Shown here: positions 1 through 14,418 of the stretch, in pieces
Layout: each line of letters starts with the position of its first letter
How positions within the stretch are numbered: the first letter of the stretch is position 1
Origin: Ascaris suum
Lineage: Eukaryota; Nematoda; Chromadorea; Rhabditida; Ascarididae
Reading direction: 5' to 3'
Length of the DNA stretch: 64,000 nucleotides
NCBI GenBank assembly: GCA_013433145.1
Contig: CM024183.1
Span: forward strand, 2,245,001 to 2,309,000
Made by a program: the position numbers and the translations under genes
Notes under the pieces: generated by a model
The model's input: only the letters and a program-made list of their open reading frames with translations
Told to the model about the DNA's origin: nothing
Database searches by the model: none

Positions 1-3000
1 CAGCAGCGCATAGTGCATCGATGAACTGAATCAATACAGGGCAATGAAAGGTTATTAACGCTTAGAAAAACAAGATGGCCCTCGCGCGCATGCGCTCCAC
101 TCTCTTAGAAAAAAAATAAAAAAAAGGAAGTGCAATGACGCGTCAGCCGAGAGGTAGCTGCATCAAGCGTCGCGTCTCCATGTCGAAAAGAGAGACAAAT
201 ACGACATTTGGAAACGAAAAACAGGTAAGACCACCACTAGCCTCATATTTTGGAAAGTAGCCAAGTAAAAGAATTTAGAAATTTTTTTTCATCACTATTA
301 ATATAAGCAATAAAATACCCATCAATGCCCATCGTAGAAAGGTTAGCATATTGCACGGATTCCAGGTAACACAGATGCATCGAAAATCACAAACATTTCT
401 GCTATCAAATAAAGAGATTTACATCCATTTCAATACGTACGATACTGTCACAAAAGTAACTTGACAACATCGGTTATAAGAAATCAACTTACCTCAGTTA
501 TATTCCATTACGATCACCTGTAAATTGAAGAATTGCACCTGATACACCTATAAATTACATTCATTAATTGTTACACCTGTAAGTGATTTATTTAATGGTA
601 TATTTTCACAAAATAATGGAGCCATTTCTTTATATAATATAAACCAACCAACTAAATAGCTGTACTTTTAGTGTTGTAAATATAGATGCAAATTTAAACA
701 TACGGATTTCCTTCGCATAGCGCCCAAACTATTGCACGAACAATTAAACCGATTGCATAATATTCTACAGCACTGTAAATAACGTAGAATATATAAAAAA
801 GATTAAAGTATCACACCCGATTTCAAGAAAAAAAAAATCTGCTCTCCGCCTGACCTCATCTCAACCCCACTTCCCGAACTTTTTCATGTGCAATTCATGA
901 CAGGAGATTTGAAGCTCATCGATTTTCATAACGTGGTTTTATTGAATAAATTTTTGCAAGTCAAGCCGCAAGTATTCAACGGCAACATCGAGCCGCAGCA
1001 CCGTTGCGCTTCGCTCTTTTTTCCACATGAGCAAAACATCTCGCAGCGCAGCGCACTCAGACGCGAATGTCACCAAGTTTTTTTGTGTATGCGAATGTGT
1101 GCGTTGGTGTGTCTGGCTCGCTCTCGCAAAATTTTCTTGCTGTTATCACCTCACCCCGACAACGAGTTTTATATACATTCCATTCTCTTTTATTTTAGTT
1201 AATATGCAAATTTTATCCGTCAAACTTATTCATAAAAGGGAATAATTTTTATGCAAAAATAATAGCAAAATTTTAAAAATTCAAAAAGGAAATACAATTA
1301 TAAATAACTGTTATAATCTTTTCCAAAGAAAGAGTTATTAGAGAGCGATAATGTTTATTGCTGGAGAAGAGGGGATGGGGAGTGGGAGTGGGAGTGGGGG
1401 GGGGGGGGGGGAGACTGAAAAACTAGTTATCAAAAAAGAAAAAAACTTCCATTAAAAAAAACAGAGTAAAAATATCACAAAATTTTTTCTTATTCATTTC
1501 AAATTGAAGTTTATTCTTTCAAAAACAATGAAAAAACTTATTCAATAAAAGCAAAAAAAAAAAAATTTGCGAGGAAAAAATAAATATGAATTTGAAAATG
1601 AAATTTGTTGAGAAAGAAAAAAACGGATCAAATGAAATACATCCTTATTATTATGAGAAAATATTATCGAGAAAAGTTTTGCTTCATATTCTTTTCTCTT
1701 TTTTTTTTTTAAATGAAATTCATTCATAGGGAAGAAAATATCTTATCGAATGAAATTTTTCAATCAATAAACGCTAAAACTTTGAAATAATCTTATTGCT
1801 TATGAATAAATCCAGTTAAGGTGATAATCGATTTATTTTGAAATAATAAAGGTATGGAATCGTATTATTTATAATAAATTCACTTAAAGTAATCAAATAA
1901 ACTCAAAATCGGTGAAAAAAAAAAAGAACTACAAAAATATAAATGAACGAGTAATAATATCAGATCGCACTCAGCTGATCATCGACTCGAGTGGCTGAAA
2001 AGAATCATTGCAACCAACCATAGGAAGCGAATCACAGTCTGGACGGCACGTCTAGCGTTTAGTTTTAGGGGGTATACGCAAACGCATTTGCTCTTTTCAA
2101 AAGAATACAACACAAAAAAAAACGTTTGTTAAAAAAAAAAAAGAAAAACATGACCTTGGCAAATCAAATTGTCAACAAAAGCAGAAAAAAAAAGAATTTT
2201 TTTTTTTCTTGCTCTAATCATTACTAACGCATCATAAATCGTTGAGTTCTTCCGTCTCTCTATCTTTCTCTCTCTCTCTCTCTATTTTTTTCTTACAAGT
2301 TTACTTACTTTTAGTGGAATTTTCGCAGATGATGAGTGCAAATAAATGCGAATACATTTGCATTTATATAATAGAATAAATTGAAAATAAATTCACGTGT
2401 AAATATCTTATTCATTAGCAATAATTGAATGTTTAATTTATAGTATTTTTGTGTAATTTTATTCATAAATATCTGATAATTTCAAAAATTATTTACGAAT
2501 TTTTTTTTTTTGATGGAAATGAAAAAGTATTATTGATTTCTTTATTTTTATATTTTATAAATTTTCGAACGAATTTACATCAAAACTTTTATCAAAAGAG
2601 AAATATTAGAACCGAAAAGATATGAGTCAAATTTCACAGTGTTGTTTTTTTTTTTGTTCGGGTAAATCCTACTTGAAATCTCTAATTGTTATGATGCAAA
2701 TCGGCCATTTTAGCCTAATGACATAATCGAAATGCATTAAAAAGCGCCAAAAGTATACGACGCTAATGATTGTACTATACTTCCTTGTATTCTTTGTTGG
2801 GAAAAGGTGATTGAATTTTATAAGTCAAGAAATAAATCTTAACAAAAATATTATGTTTTCTCCAATTTCGGAGCTCCTAGCCTCATTGGCTTCGGAGCTT
2901 TGTGCAAAGTGACCTATATTCGAGTTAAGGTAAATGAAGAGAGCGGGAATGCTATTAGTAGTTGAAAGGATTTTCTTCAAAGGCGAGTAACCATCTTCGC

Positions 3001-4154
3001 AACGATTGATTTTGAATTCTTGAAAGTATATCCAAAGACTTTCGCAATCGAAATTTTTCCTTTAGACAGTCTTGGAATGCTGGTAATTTCTGCCCATTAA
3101 TTGCCATACATATTTATCACCATTTATAAACATTCAACTTATATGTAAGCATTTTAGAAATACAGACATGGAGCCGATAATATATAGTAACAGTTAACTT
3201 GGAAGCAGTAGTATTGGAAATCATCAACCCTCAAATACCATCCACTTTGCTCGTTTTCATTTTTAACGATTTATTTATACAGAAGTTTATTTTTTTGTTT
3301 AGATTTCCTTAAAATATAGCATAATCATCAGTTGCAGGGACATAAACAATATTGGCACATCAAAAATATAGCATCAGAAAAATAAATAAATAACGAAAAG
3401 TTTTGCAGAGAATATTCGGGCATCCGAGCAAAATTGACCCAAACAACGGTATATTACAGCATGTTATTAGGTATGTGAAAGAACATCTGTAAGGTTATAA
3501 TGGTTTATTACAAGAAGTTAGTAAATAGATGAAGAAATACCTTAAAGGTCATAAAGGATACTAATAGCCGGCTATAGTGATCTATTCAACGCTTCTCTAT
3601 TCTCACGGCTAATCACATTGCTCTTGACTGTTATTAGTCGAACTGAGCAAACAATGACGTTTCATACGATACAAATAATAATAACTATATTCTTCTTCTT
3701 ATTTCTCTGTTTTCATATATAATTAAATAAACTTTTTTTTTGCAAAAACGAAAAAAGCATTCGAAAAAATATACAATTAGATTTGATGTAAAGAAAATAA
3801 TAATAATAATAATAATAATATTTCCTGTTCGAACACATGCAATAGAGGCTCTAAGTTGAAGTTTTATTTGATGGAATAGTCGGCTACATCATTTTGATCA
3901 ATATTAGCACGGTACAAGCATTGAACTAAATTAGCATGCAATATTTATAGATGTGTTCAACTGCGCTTTTTTATGTTGCGCGGTATTTCATCAGCGAGGT
4001 GTCCGGGTCAAGTTTCGTTAGTAGAATGGAATGGACGGAGGAGGGAGGAGAGAGGGGCAGGACGGACAGTGGCAAAAATCATGCTTAAATCCTTAGGCTC
4101 CAGTTCAGTGCGACTGCAAATCCTTTGCATAAGGATGGTTGACTAATATTGCAA
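1..4154. other. Non-coding: no gene seen
   Basis: AT-rich with many A or T runs, a (TC)n patch near 2260-2283, poly-G at 1396-1411 and (AAT)n at 3796-3820. Two slightly CpG-richer patches (60-200, 975-1080) carry no convincing frame. Confidence 0.6.
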
Positions 4155-4256
4155 ATGGGTGCTGACGGATCATTGCTATCGTATGTGATGCCGCTCGAGC
4201 GTCACTATCCAACTTGGCTTAGTGATCAGCGTGTACGAGTGTATGCTGCTTTAACG
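4155..4256 (+). CDS. Candidate short first exon
   Basis: ATG 4155 opens 34 codons (MGADGSLLSYVMPLERHYP, then WLSDQRVRVYAAL) to a GTAGGC donor, phase 0; read through, it stops 15 codons later. More protein-like than other short frames here. The phase would fit the acceptor at 27776, but a 23-kb intron is speculation. Confidence 0.2.
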
Positions 4257-6230
4257 GTAGGCAAAGAGGGAGGAGAAATTGGACCCATAGAAACTCGACT
4301 TTAAATACTTTTTCTATGTTGGGGATTCTTGAGCTCCGGGCGTCGTCAAGATTCACAAGTGGGAAATCGCTTGAATTACCTTTCAATGACAAAACTCGTT
4401 GGAAGCATCGTATGTTATCACTAAAGGCTTTCAAATGCCCTCAACGTGGTGGCCCAAGCTTTCGGTCACTTCTGGTCTATAACGACTATAATTTAGTCTA
4501 AACTCGACCAGCTGCCCAACCGGACACTAGAGCTGGTTATTTCGTATGACAGTATGCCAGATAGACGCAGAGTGCTCATATTTGGCAGCTCTTTCAACCG
4601 ATTTACGTTCACAAGTGATCACGAATGTATCGGAACACCTTTATTGATAGGATTATGCCGGATGTTACCTGCGCTTCAAATCAAAAATATGCATCTTTCC
4701 AGTTTATCCTCTTCGTCGCTAGCTAAGATCAGGTGATTTCAATTTGTTGTGCTATGAGACGAATACAATTTTTCGATCAGCACACTTTTATTTAAAGCTT
4801 AGCAATCACATATGTGGAAATGCAAATTACCGCTTCAGGTAAGCAATAAAAGTATGGAAATTTGCGCAGCTTGAGAGGAATGAAGAATGGGTGGTTCGCA
4901 AAAGCGAACGAATCCTTTTTTTTAAATACGCGACGAGCATATCGCGACGCTCGCCGGAGCAGTTTTTTTTGTGGCCGCTGCAGCGCTTAGGCGTCGCTTT
5001 TCTTCCCCTCTCTCGACAAGCGTTTTTTATGATGGCTGTTCGGCAGTGCTGCGGGGCTGAGCGTTCATAGTCATCACGTGAGGCGCCATCAGCGGCAGCG
5101 ACCAACACCCGCGATGATCCTTCACCTACCTTCCAGGATCACCTTATTTGGACGAAACAACCCTTTTTTGTTGAAAAAATAGGCTAGCCTGATGGCTTCT
5201 AGATCTTTCTTAATGTTGCTGTACTATTATAAATCCGCATTTATTAGACAAGCTAATCAAAATTTCATCTAAAATTTAATGAAATTCTTCAATTTCCTCA
5301 ATATGCTGACATCGAAAATCTCTAGGAGTCGATTTCGTCTTGCACGGAATTTTATTCAAGGAAATGAATGGATGAGAAATTAATATGTACAGAGGATGTA
5401 GTTATTGATCGATCAGCATTCCTTAATGCTAAAATAATCATAATTTAACTATAATATTTAAAAAAGAATATAAATTAACATTGAATCCAATTTCATTATT
5501 TTCGCTTTGAAATGCATAAATTCTATCAAAGAAGATGATAAACGATGGTAGAGTATGATTCATGCATTGCTTCAATATAGCCTACTCTCTTTTTCTTTTT
5601 TATTAATGCTGCAATAAACAAACTCTATGTTGTAAATTCATCTATAATTCACCATGATTATTTACATCCATTATTGTGCATATCTTTCAGTTTTATTTAA
5701 TTCTCTATTTATTATATAGAAGAATTATTAATTTTTAATTCTCTATATTCTTCATTTAGTAGGAAAATCTTTGAGTGAGTAGAAGAAATTCTATGAGAAA
5801 AATCTATGATATACAGTTATATGTGATTCGAGCATGAATTTATCTTTATGAATGATTTTGACAAGAATATGAGGCTTTAATATAATAAATTAAAAAGTTC
5901 TTTAAACGTATCTTTTGTTGGCGGTTACGAGCTTTTGTTAAACGATAATATACCATAGAAATTGTTGTATATGAATATTCTCAATTCAGTCATATTTCGT
6001 GCAAACGGAGAACAGTTCTCTTCACATTAGTTGTTATAATTTACCTTGGTATTCACCTTGATTACTTAAAACAAGTTTACCTTGAAAAACAAACAAATAA
6101 AGATTTACCTTGATAATAAATGGTTGAAGGATTGAAAAAGAATGGGAGAATAGAAATGTTATTTCGAGATTCTAGAATAGTGCGTAATTTCTACTGAGGC
6201 GAAAACTGAACTCGTTGTTAATCTTCTTCA

Positions 6231-6427
6231 TTGCTGTTGTTATTGCAACCGTTCATTCCTGTTGCACAAATTGCAATCCTCCATTTGGTTGTTATTGCAA
6301 TCCTTCATGTGCTCTTATTTGCAATCCTCCGTAGTGCTCTTATTGCAATCCTCCTTCAATTGCCGTGTTGCAATATTCGTCCATGCAATTCTTATTGCAA
6401 TCCTGCTCCATTCTGCTGTTATTGCAG
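6231..6427. repeat. Minisatellite, about 25-30 bp unit
   Basis: About eight imperfect copies built around TTATTGCAATCCTTCAT with variable spacers. The translated frames are an artefact of this repeat. Confidence 0.8.
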
Positions 6428-9400
6428 TGTTTCGTATTATTAGACTACATTTTTATGTAAAGTCAGGAGTTTCAAATATTCGTCGAAAAGAAAGCTGCAT
6501 AAAAACCTCGAGCATCTAGGACAATTTTTTGCACTAAAAAGCGAAGAAATGGAAATGCGCAATTGGCTAGTTGTTGTGGCGCAATTATCGTTACAGGTTT
6601 TAAGTAGTTAGCGTAATACTCATATTTGTTACTCAAGCGCATAATAGACGCGTTATCTTTGTTCTTATTTAAGAAAGAAGCATAACAAAGGAGACGAGAA
6701 AGGATTTATCAACGGTCTAGTTTAAATATGAAGAAAAGATTTTATAGATCGGAAATTTTATTTGCAATTCTTTTTTTCAAGTCTCTTTTTTTTTCATTTA
6801 TTTTTTTTAATTTTTAAAAAATAATCAGGGGATAAAAATAATTCCTGTGCAAATCTAGAATGATTTTCCTCTTCTCATATCGATGGCATCTTTTCTTTTA
6901 GTTGAATTTAATGAAATTCGATAGTGAGAAAAGCGATCGAGATTATTTCTATTTAACAATTTGTGTTAATTCTTCATTGTTTTTTTTTAAAGTTTTTTTT
7001 ATTGAATAAAATGAATACGTTTAGTTTATTTCCTCGTTCTCTCATATCACCACTATTGAATAACGATAAATTTTTGTGAGATTTTTTTTTTCGCCTTAAA
7101 ATCCCTTCAACAAGAATCATGAAATTGCGAGCATAAACGCATTGCAAATGTTCTCGATAATAGCTCCTTAGAAAATGGATACCCACAATGCATCACATTG
7201 ACGACCCATTCATTTTTTTTTTCACAATCGGCATCAACGTCTCTATGCTTCCGTTTATTCTTCGTTTCTTTTTTGTGTTACACTGAAATTTTCCGATCTT
7301 CCTCTCTCCCCTCCCCCCTTATCCCCACTTATGAAGAAGAGAGAGGAGGCACGCAAGGGAGAAAGATTGCGCAAATGTTCATTCATAGAAAGGTATATTC
7401 ACTTTAAGTTCTTTATTGAGTTTTCCTTTCAAGCAAATGAAAATACGAAACTCGTAGTGAAGGAATAGAATCTCATCATAGAATGAAGCAAAGCAAAATC
7501 TCTTCTCGTTTTTTTTCTTCATATCGCAATATTTGATACATTTCTATTCATTGAAGGTATATATTGTTGAATTGTTGTTGAATATATTAAATCGGAAAAT
7601 TGAGACATTTCCGCTTGAATGTTAATGATTGCACAATTGGCGTATATCCAATGATTATGAAGAATAAATCCTCTTGTTATCATATATTCTCTTGAATTTC
7701 AATAATAACAGACTAAAAATACGCTATAGACTAAAAAAAAAAGCAAATCGTTGAAAAAAAAATCAATATTTACGATTATTTTATAAAAATTGCAACAAAT
7801 TTTGCGGATTCATTTTGAAAACGATGAAGATTTTGAATAAGCTATAAAAGTGGAATTTCTTATTTGAAAGGATTTCTTCGATAGTTTTGCATATTGGATT
7901 TTTTTTTTTCGAAGGTTTATTGCAAACGCTTGAAAGATTTTCGTTGATGTTGTATTAAAAAACACATTTGAAAATATAGCAAAAAAAAATTCTTTTTGAA
8001 ATTCGTAAAAATATTTGAAAACTTGCCAAAAAAAAACGAAAAATTGACATAAATTCTTGTCATAGGTGTGTTTTGCATTTGCCCCATTAAACTCGCTAAT
8101 CGAATTTTGCAGCCAATAGCTAACACTCCATCGCATTTGTTTACTTTCTTTCGCTTTTTTTTATATTCTACTTGAGATTAGTAAGAAAATATATTTTCAA
8201 ATCGATCCAATATTTTACCAGCTGTTCAAAAAAGATGCTGTTTAGAAAGTCTTCTTCTTATTCAAATGAATTTCAAAAATTTTCATCTCCGAAAATTGTT
8301 GCTGCACTTTATTGATTTTCAAATTTGGCGCCTATGGCATATTGCCATCTTTCTTGCAACTTGACCCTGTGTTGAAAATTTCTTCACACATGGATGCATA
8401 AATCAAGCGAAAAGTTAATGATAATCCACTATATATCGCGTATTAATATTGATAAGCGATCATTAGTAGGTTTTTGCTGAAATAAGGCGATGTGAACTTA
8501 ATTTAGAGCGTCATGCGGTAATGCTTTGATTTTTACGGTAGCATCCTCTACTATACCGTCTTATAACTACTGGCAAAAACTCTTTTGCTTTATACATTGG
8601 AATAAATATGGGATAACCGCGAAGAGAGCGAAGAATTCAAAAGGTCATGCAACGAATCACATTTATTTCTATCTTTTTTTTTTGCAATTCCTCTCTCGAA
8701 ATATTTGCAATTTTTTTTTCTCGAAAAATTGGAAACACAATTTGATGTGCTCATTTCTTCACCGTTTCTCACATCCTTTATCGTTGAGGAATATTTAAAC
8801 GAATGAAAATATTATTATTTTAACAATCATCATTTAATTTAAGAAATTGAGATCTTTCATACAGCATAGTTCACCTTATATAATTAGTCCATTTTTTCTG
8901 ATTTGCATAATTCTTTCTACTTGATATTTTTATTCCGATTTTTAGTCGTGGAACATTTATGCTGAGTGCCAACAAGTTCGAACGACGGTTTATTAGTTGG
9001 TGGATGGTTGCACCTTGTGACCGATGCATTGCACCACCAATTCCCATCGTCATCGGTTCGCTATAGCGAAGCGTTTTTAAAAAAAAAAAGGGCACCTAGA
9101 AAAAGTGGTACTCTTACCATAGTCGGCCCCGCTCTTCTATATATGGAGGGGTTTTTTGCATCTCATAGTGAGAGATTAAGCCGAATAAAGAGTGACAGAC
9201 GAACATACATCGTATAAGTCATTATAAAAGGGGATTTGACGAGAAAAGATATTGAAGAGGTATAGTGATTGATAGCCATTTGTGGATGGCACGGTATGTA
9301 CACCATCGATATTTTTTTCTGCACATAATCAGCATATGAAAATAACGTCCTCGCGGCATTTTTTTGATGAGATTGCTTCAAGAAGCGAAGCGGTTTGATT

Positions 9401-12028
9401 ATGTTCTATTCACCCGGGTGGTATGTTCTTCATTGATGCTGCGAGAATTGTGCACTCGACTAGTATGCCTTGATAATTTCAACGCTTAACTTTAGGATCA
9501 TGTTTAAATTTTTTTCTAAATTTCAGCATCGCGTTTATCGTTTCGGATCATTTAACCACATTCCATTCTCAAAGGGCGAAATTATTGGAGGCGCAAATGT
9601 CGCATAGCTCATCTTATCATACAGTATGTGTATTCCTGTCGAATTTGTATCGTGAATGAAGCTATCGATAAGTCCTCTTAAATATCAGCCAGATTATACT
9701 CACCATATGGTGTTATTGTAAACTGTACTAAACGTTGGCGTCTTCGAATGGATCCGCTGAACGGGACTTTTTTTTTCATTCTTTTGATTTCCGGTTATAT
9801 ATGGCACTTTATTTGAATGCCATTGCTAGTGCTTATTCCGGCTTATAAATCTAAAACTTCATGGCCGAGAGGGGATGAAATATTCTGTGAAACTTGATAT
9901 TGCTAAACATTCTTTAACAGTGTGTTCTATCGATTGTACTCTTTAACTAATAATCACTCGAGAAAAACAGTAGAAATCAAATAAGTTGAAGGCATGAAAA
10001 AGAAAGACTAAGATATATCGAACAAGAAGTAATAGTTATCAAAGATCAACTTGTCTTTAGCGTCTAGGTAAATCGTCAATTATTTGTTTTAACAAGATCT
10101 CTCTAAGTATCTTAAACTTAATGATCATACTCCTAGCAGGTGAATTAATCTTGATAATGCAATTTAGTAATTTATAGATGAGATTGCAATATGCAGAGCA
10201 ATTCTCCGCTTATTGGAGCATCATCTCCAAAAATAGTCATAGACGCGAAACGCTTCATCTATAAAATTGTTGTCGATCTCCTCCCGTCTATATGTGCGTC
10301 GGTCTAATTGTTCGTTTGTTGGATAAATTAGTTGGCGAAACCCGGTCGAATTGTTCGTAAAGTTCTACATAATACGTAATAATTGGAACTTCGTTAATCG
10401 ATTACCCATTTAATCGCTTTGCTAGCAAAAATTTGCATATTCAATAGGATGCCTAAACAATAATGTGTGGATTTACTTCTTTTACTTTGTTTTGCATATT
10501 TGCATATTGCGTTGTAAAATTTGCATATTCAAAACAATACAACAATAAACAATAGCATTTACTAATGCGTTTAATCATCGCTCATTTTTGATTGCTTCCC
10601 ACAGGTATCATATGACGACAACAATTTGTTGAATAAATGACACAACAGCATAATTAGCATATTTGTTTTGCATACTAGAATCTCCCATCTATGATGCGTG
10701 TTTTTACAGCTTCTCTGCATGGAGGCTATATCATTTCATATGAGGCTCATTTATTCATAATGTCTTTAACGTTGTTATAAGTATAAGTAAATGCCACTAA
10801 ATAATATTTCATTAAAAATTGTTACATTTAAGAGACATTAAAGTATTTATTTGTATTTAGTATATAAAATATATCGACTCTTTTAAAGTATATAAAATTG
10901 TTCGATATTCGGTTTACTTACTTCCTTATTTTGCAGAATTTTCCTAGTAAGTAACGTTTGATTGTTTAGTGATATGTAATACTATGATTTCTTTTTCTCG
11001 TCTCTTAGAACGTTATAATGATTCACTAGTGTTCTGCAGAATTCCATAATAATAGTACGTACTTCATAAAACTTGGATTATATAATTTTAAAAAATTGAG
11101 TGTTATATAGTATCATCTCAGATAATTCAAAAAATTTTTTGATTTATACCAAAGATGCTTTTCTAAGACTATTCATTCGATAATGTTACTTGTATTACTA
11201 ATACTTACATTTTGATCTTACAAGTAATATATGATTAGGAGAGTTTTTGAAGCGCATTTTGCACTCGCAATAAGCAATATATGAGAGAAAAGGATCAAAA
11301 ATGTAAACAATTTCTCATCAATATAGGAAGACACTTTTTGAAAAATTTTCTCCACCTTTCTTCTCAAATCTAAAAGTAAATAGTGAACGTTGATTAAACC
11401 GCTAAGATTTGACAAGCAAAGAAATAAGTTATCATTGGTCTATTTCTCTACTCATTACTACTCAATCGGTTATTTATTATTTGAGACGAAAGCAATCTTT
11501 TCATATTCGTTAGTAAATTGTAAAGTTTATTCCACGAATTTTACTTGAAAATCTAGGCGGTCTAAGCTGGAATAATCTCTATCGAAGTTGATTTCAAAGT
11601 GAAGAAATAAACAGCGAATCGCTTTTTCATACATTCTAATTATTATCTCATTTATTTCTATGAAAAAAAAAAATAATTTCTTTATTTTCTTCTTATTTGT
11701 TTTATTCAAAAATGTGAGTTTGCAACAGATGTATATCGCAATCATTTCTCCGTATTTATGTACATTAGATGTAGATGGATTTTTTTTTTCTCCTTATTTC
11801 ACTTTTATTTTTATAAGAAATCAATAACTCTTTCCGTCACTAAATTTCCGTTGCTAGAGCACTTAAGTGATTCAAAAAATATGGAAAGAATTTCGTTTTA
11901 GCGACTGAATTTTGCCGGTCATAATTTGAGAAGAGAATAGATAGAAAATATGCAGCCATCGTTATTCTCATACTGATGCACTTTCCCTATTGGTATTTGG
12001 GAACGTGAGGGAAGGGAGAAGTTTTTTG

Positions 12029-12112
12029 GCGTGGTAGGAGATAGAGAGAGATCGGAGGGTGAGGTTGCGGATAGTAGGGGATAGAGAAAGATCGGAGGAG
12101 GAGGTGGAGTGG
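12029..12112. repeat. Tandem duplication in a purine tract
   Basis: Two copies of about 40 bp sharing GATAGAGA-AGATCGGAGG within a purine-rich stretch (12,000-12,130). The opposite-strand ORFs here are poly-Pro artefacts. Confidence 0.7.
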
Positions 12113-13456
12113 GGGGTGGGGGTAGTAATGAGGGCGCAGTTGCATCAAAACTTGAAACGGATTGCTTTTCAAGCATATCTACATCATTAGTGAATGAGAT
12201 AGACTCATCAAGTTGAAGTGCACCTTTCCTCGAGCCATTTAAATACTTTCAATAAATTTTGTGCTCGATCCTCTCATTTCCATCTATCTTATGATTGATG
12301 GATGGAATTCTATTTTCACATACTTAACCCATCGTTCGCTTTATTTCCTTGTTATTTCTAAAAGGTTTCATTTAGATTCATTAAATGAATACATTCATGG
12401 GAATCATAGAGGAAATTTGCATAAATTGGATATCATTTACCATTTGCAATTATCACCAACATCACGGCGCTTACTTCCGCTGAAAAAAAAAAGATTGCAA
12501 AAATCCTATGGCGAACTTCACAATTCCAAACTTCAAAGCAAATCGATTAAATTTGTCATTCACTAACAAACTGTATTTAAATTTGGCGGCTCAAACATTG
12601 CGGTGAAAAAAAAAACGATTGCGTGCGCGGATATGTTGAAAATAGAAATTAAAGAAGGAATATTCGCATCACATATTGGAGATTTATAGTGGATTGGACT
12701 ATAAGGGCACCTTTATGATTTAGCTGCTTCGTAGGTAATTCCACGCCGTGACATTTCAAATATCTCCAGCTTGGAGCTGAAATCTTTTTAGGGATTTAGC
12801 TATCGTAAAATGGAAAATATTCGACAGATACGATATCGAATATTTTCTATTTGAGGGATTCGGACTAAAAAAAAAATATTCGATAGGTACAGAGAAATTA
12901 TGCCATATAAACATATACAACATAAGAAAAAGGTTTTCATTGAGAAAACTTTTAAATTTGATGATTTTTTTTTTAAATGAAGGGATGAAATTTACCATTT
13001 TGATCGCTCGTATGAATATTTTGTTTAGCGCTAATAAAAACACATAATTTGCTGAAAAAAAGATCTGATAACCGGGAGGGATGGTTCATTTCAATTTAGT
13101 TAACGGGTATATTAGTGGAAACTTTTGATTTCGTTTCAATATGAACGCTATATAGGTGAATAAAAATCTTACTTATATTTCATTGAAGTTATTACTATTA
13201 CATTATAGTTGAATGTTTCAATGTTTGCGTGTTTTTTCAATATTCTCATATAATTGTTTGGCATAATTGTGACAAGAAGAAAAAAAACCACCTCTCAATA
13301 TGCTGTCGTTTTAATATGAATTTACTGTAATTCGCGCGCGCGCGCAAAAAAAGGTGTTATACAATCTATCTAACTTAAAAACAAACAAATTATTCGTAAT
13401 ACTGCTCCTTAACCTGATTCATATTATTGTTGACCGAATCAAAAAAAAAAAACTTT

Positions 13457-13600
13457 TACAGGTACTTGCAAATAATCTCATAGGAAACGAACCCTTTCAA
13501 AAATCAGTCACAGGTATTTGCAAATTTGGCCTCATAGGGAGCGAAACGTTTAAAAAATCTCTCACAGGTATTCGTAAACGATCTCATAGGTGACGAACCT
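13457..13600. repeat. Tandem repeat, about 55 bp unit, three copies
   Basis: Three imperfect copies beginning ACAGGTATTTGCAAA, then CTCATAGG and CGAACC. Each copy carries an acceptor-like ACAG. Confidence 0.8.
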
Positions 13601-14418
13601 AATTTCATAGACATTCATCCATTGCTACAATAGAATGAATTCCAGAAAACTTCCGTGATATTTTTTCATGATGTGACATTTTTCATTTAAAGCATTTCTT
13701 ATCAAAAGCACCTCTCACTAATCGTTCGCCGACACTCACCTTTTTTATTCAACGATTTTCCTTCCTATTTCTCTCATAATGCATCACTATTTAAATATGT
13801 TTTTTTTTCTGCGTTCGTCTTGCACACTCTAAAACTTTCATAATCTTTTAAAGAATCATTCGAGCGTCTCGTCATCGTTTTTGATATTTTTTTTTCTCGC
13901 TCTTATGTCGCGCCATTTGGATTTGCAAAGTTTTTATATGGCCGACTGGAAAGTTGTCTCCATTGCTCGTCTTGCATTACTTGCATTCAGTGTTTTTCTC
14001 TTTTTTTTTGGTGATTTGATTCGCACGAAATTCTTCAGCATATGTGCATCGAAACTTGACGAGCAGCATCACTTCCCTCTGCCAGCCAATATGATAGATG
14101 ACGAAATATGAAACCGCAACGACGATCTCTCAAAAGGTGACCATTTGTCATTATAGAAGGATCATCTAACATTTGGGGGGGGGGGGGCTGGAGAGGGGGA
14201 GAGATGAGATGAAGAGAAGGGGAGAGAGGAGAGAGGAGAGGGAGGTCTCGTTGCAACATTTAATATTACTACTGTTTTTGCATAGATAATATAATCACTT
14301 ACTACATTCAATGGAAAGGAGTATAACATAGCTGCAAAAATTAGCTCTATCGCGTCATCTCTTTACAAACTTCCTGCGCATCATTCGAACAAAGTCCTAA
14401 GAATTTCTAGGAGAAATC

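Larger units (their letters stand above)
4258..14418. other. Mostly non-coding
   Basis: A CpG-rich patch at 4930-5110 has an open minus frame without an ATG; it may be regulatory or decayed coding sequence. TTGCATATT motifs recur at 10,430-10,530. The rest is AT-rich with the minisatellites listed separately. A short ORF at 13,938 (MADWKVVSIARLALLAFSV) has a signal-like start but no other support. Confidence 0.5.

Noticed and set aside
4827..5108. 93-codon basic minus-strand ORF
   Set aside because: No ATG start and no splice signals. Its openness is explained by local CpG richness; kept only as a composition note.
12000..12176. Pro-rich minus-strand ORFs
   Set aside because: They are translations of the purine tract and its tandem duplication.
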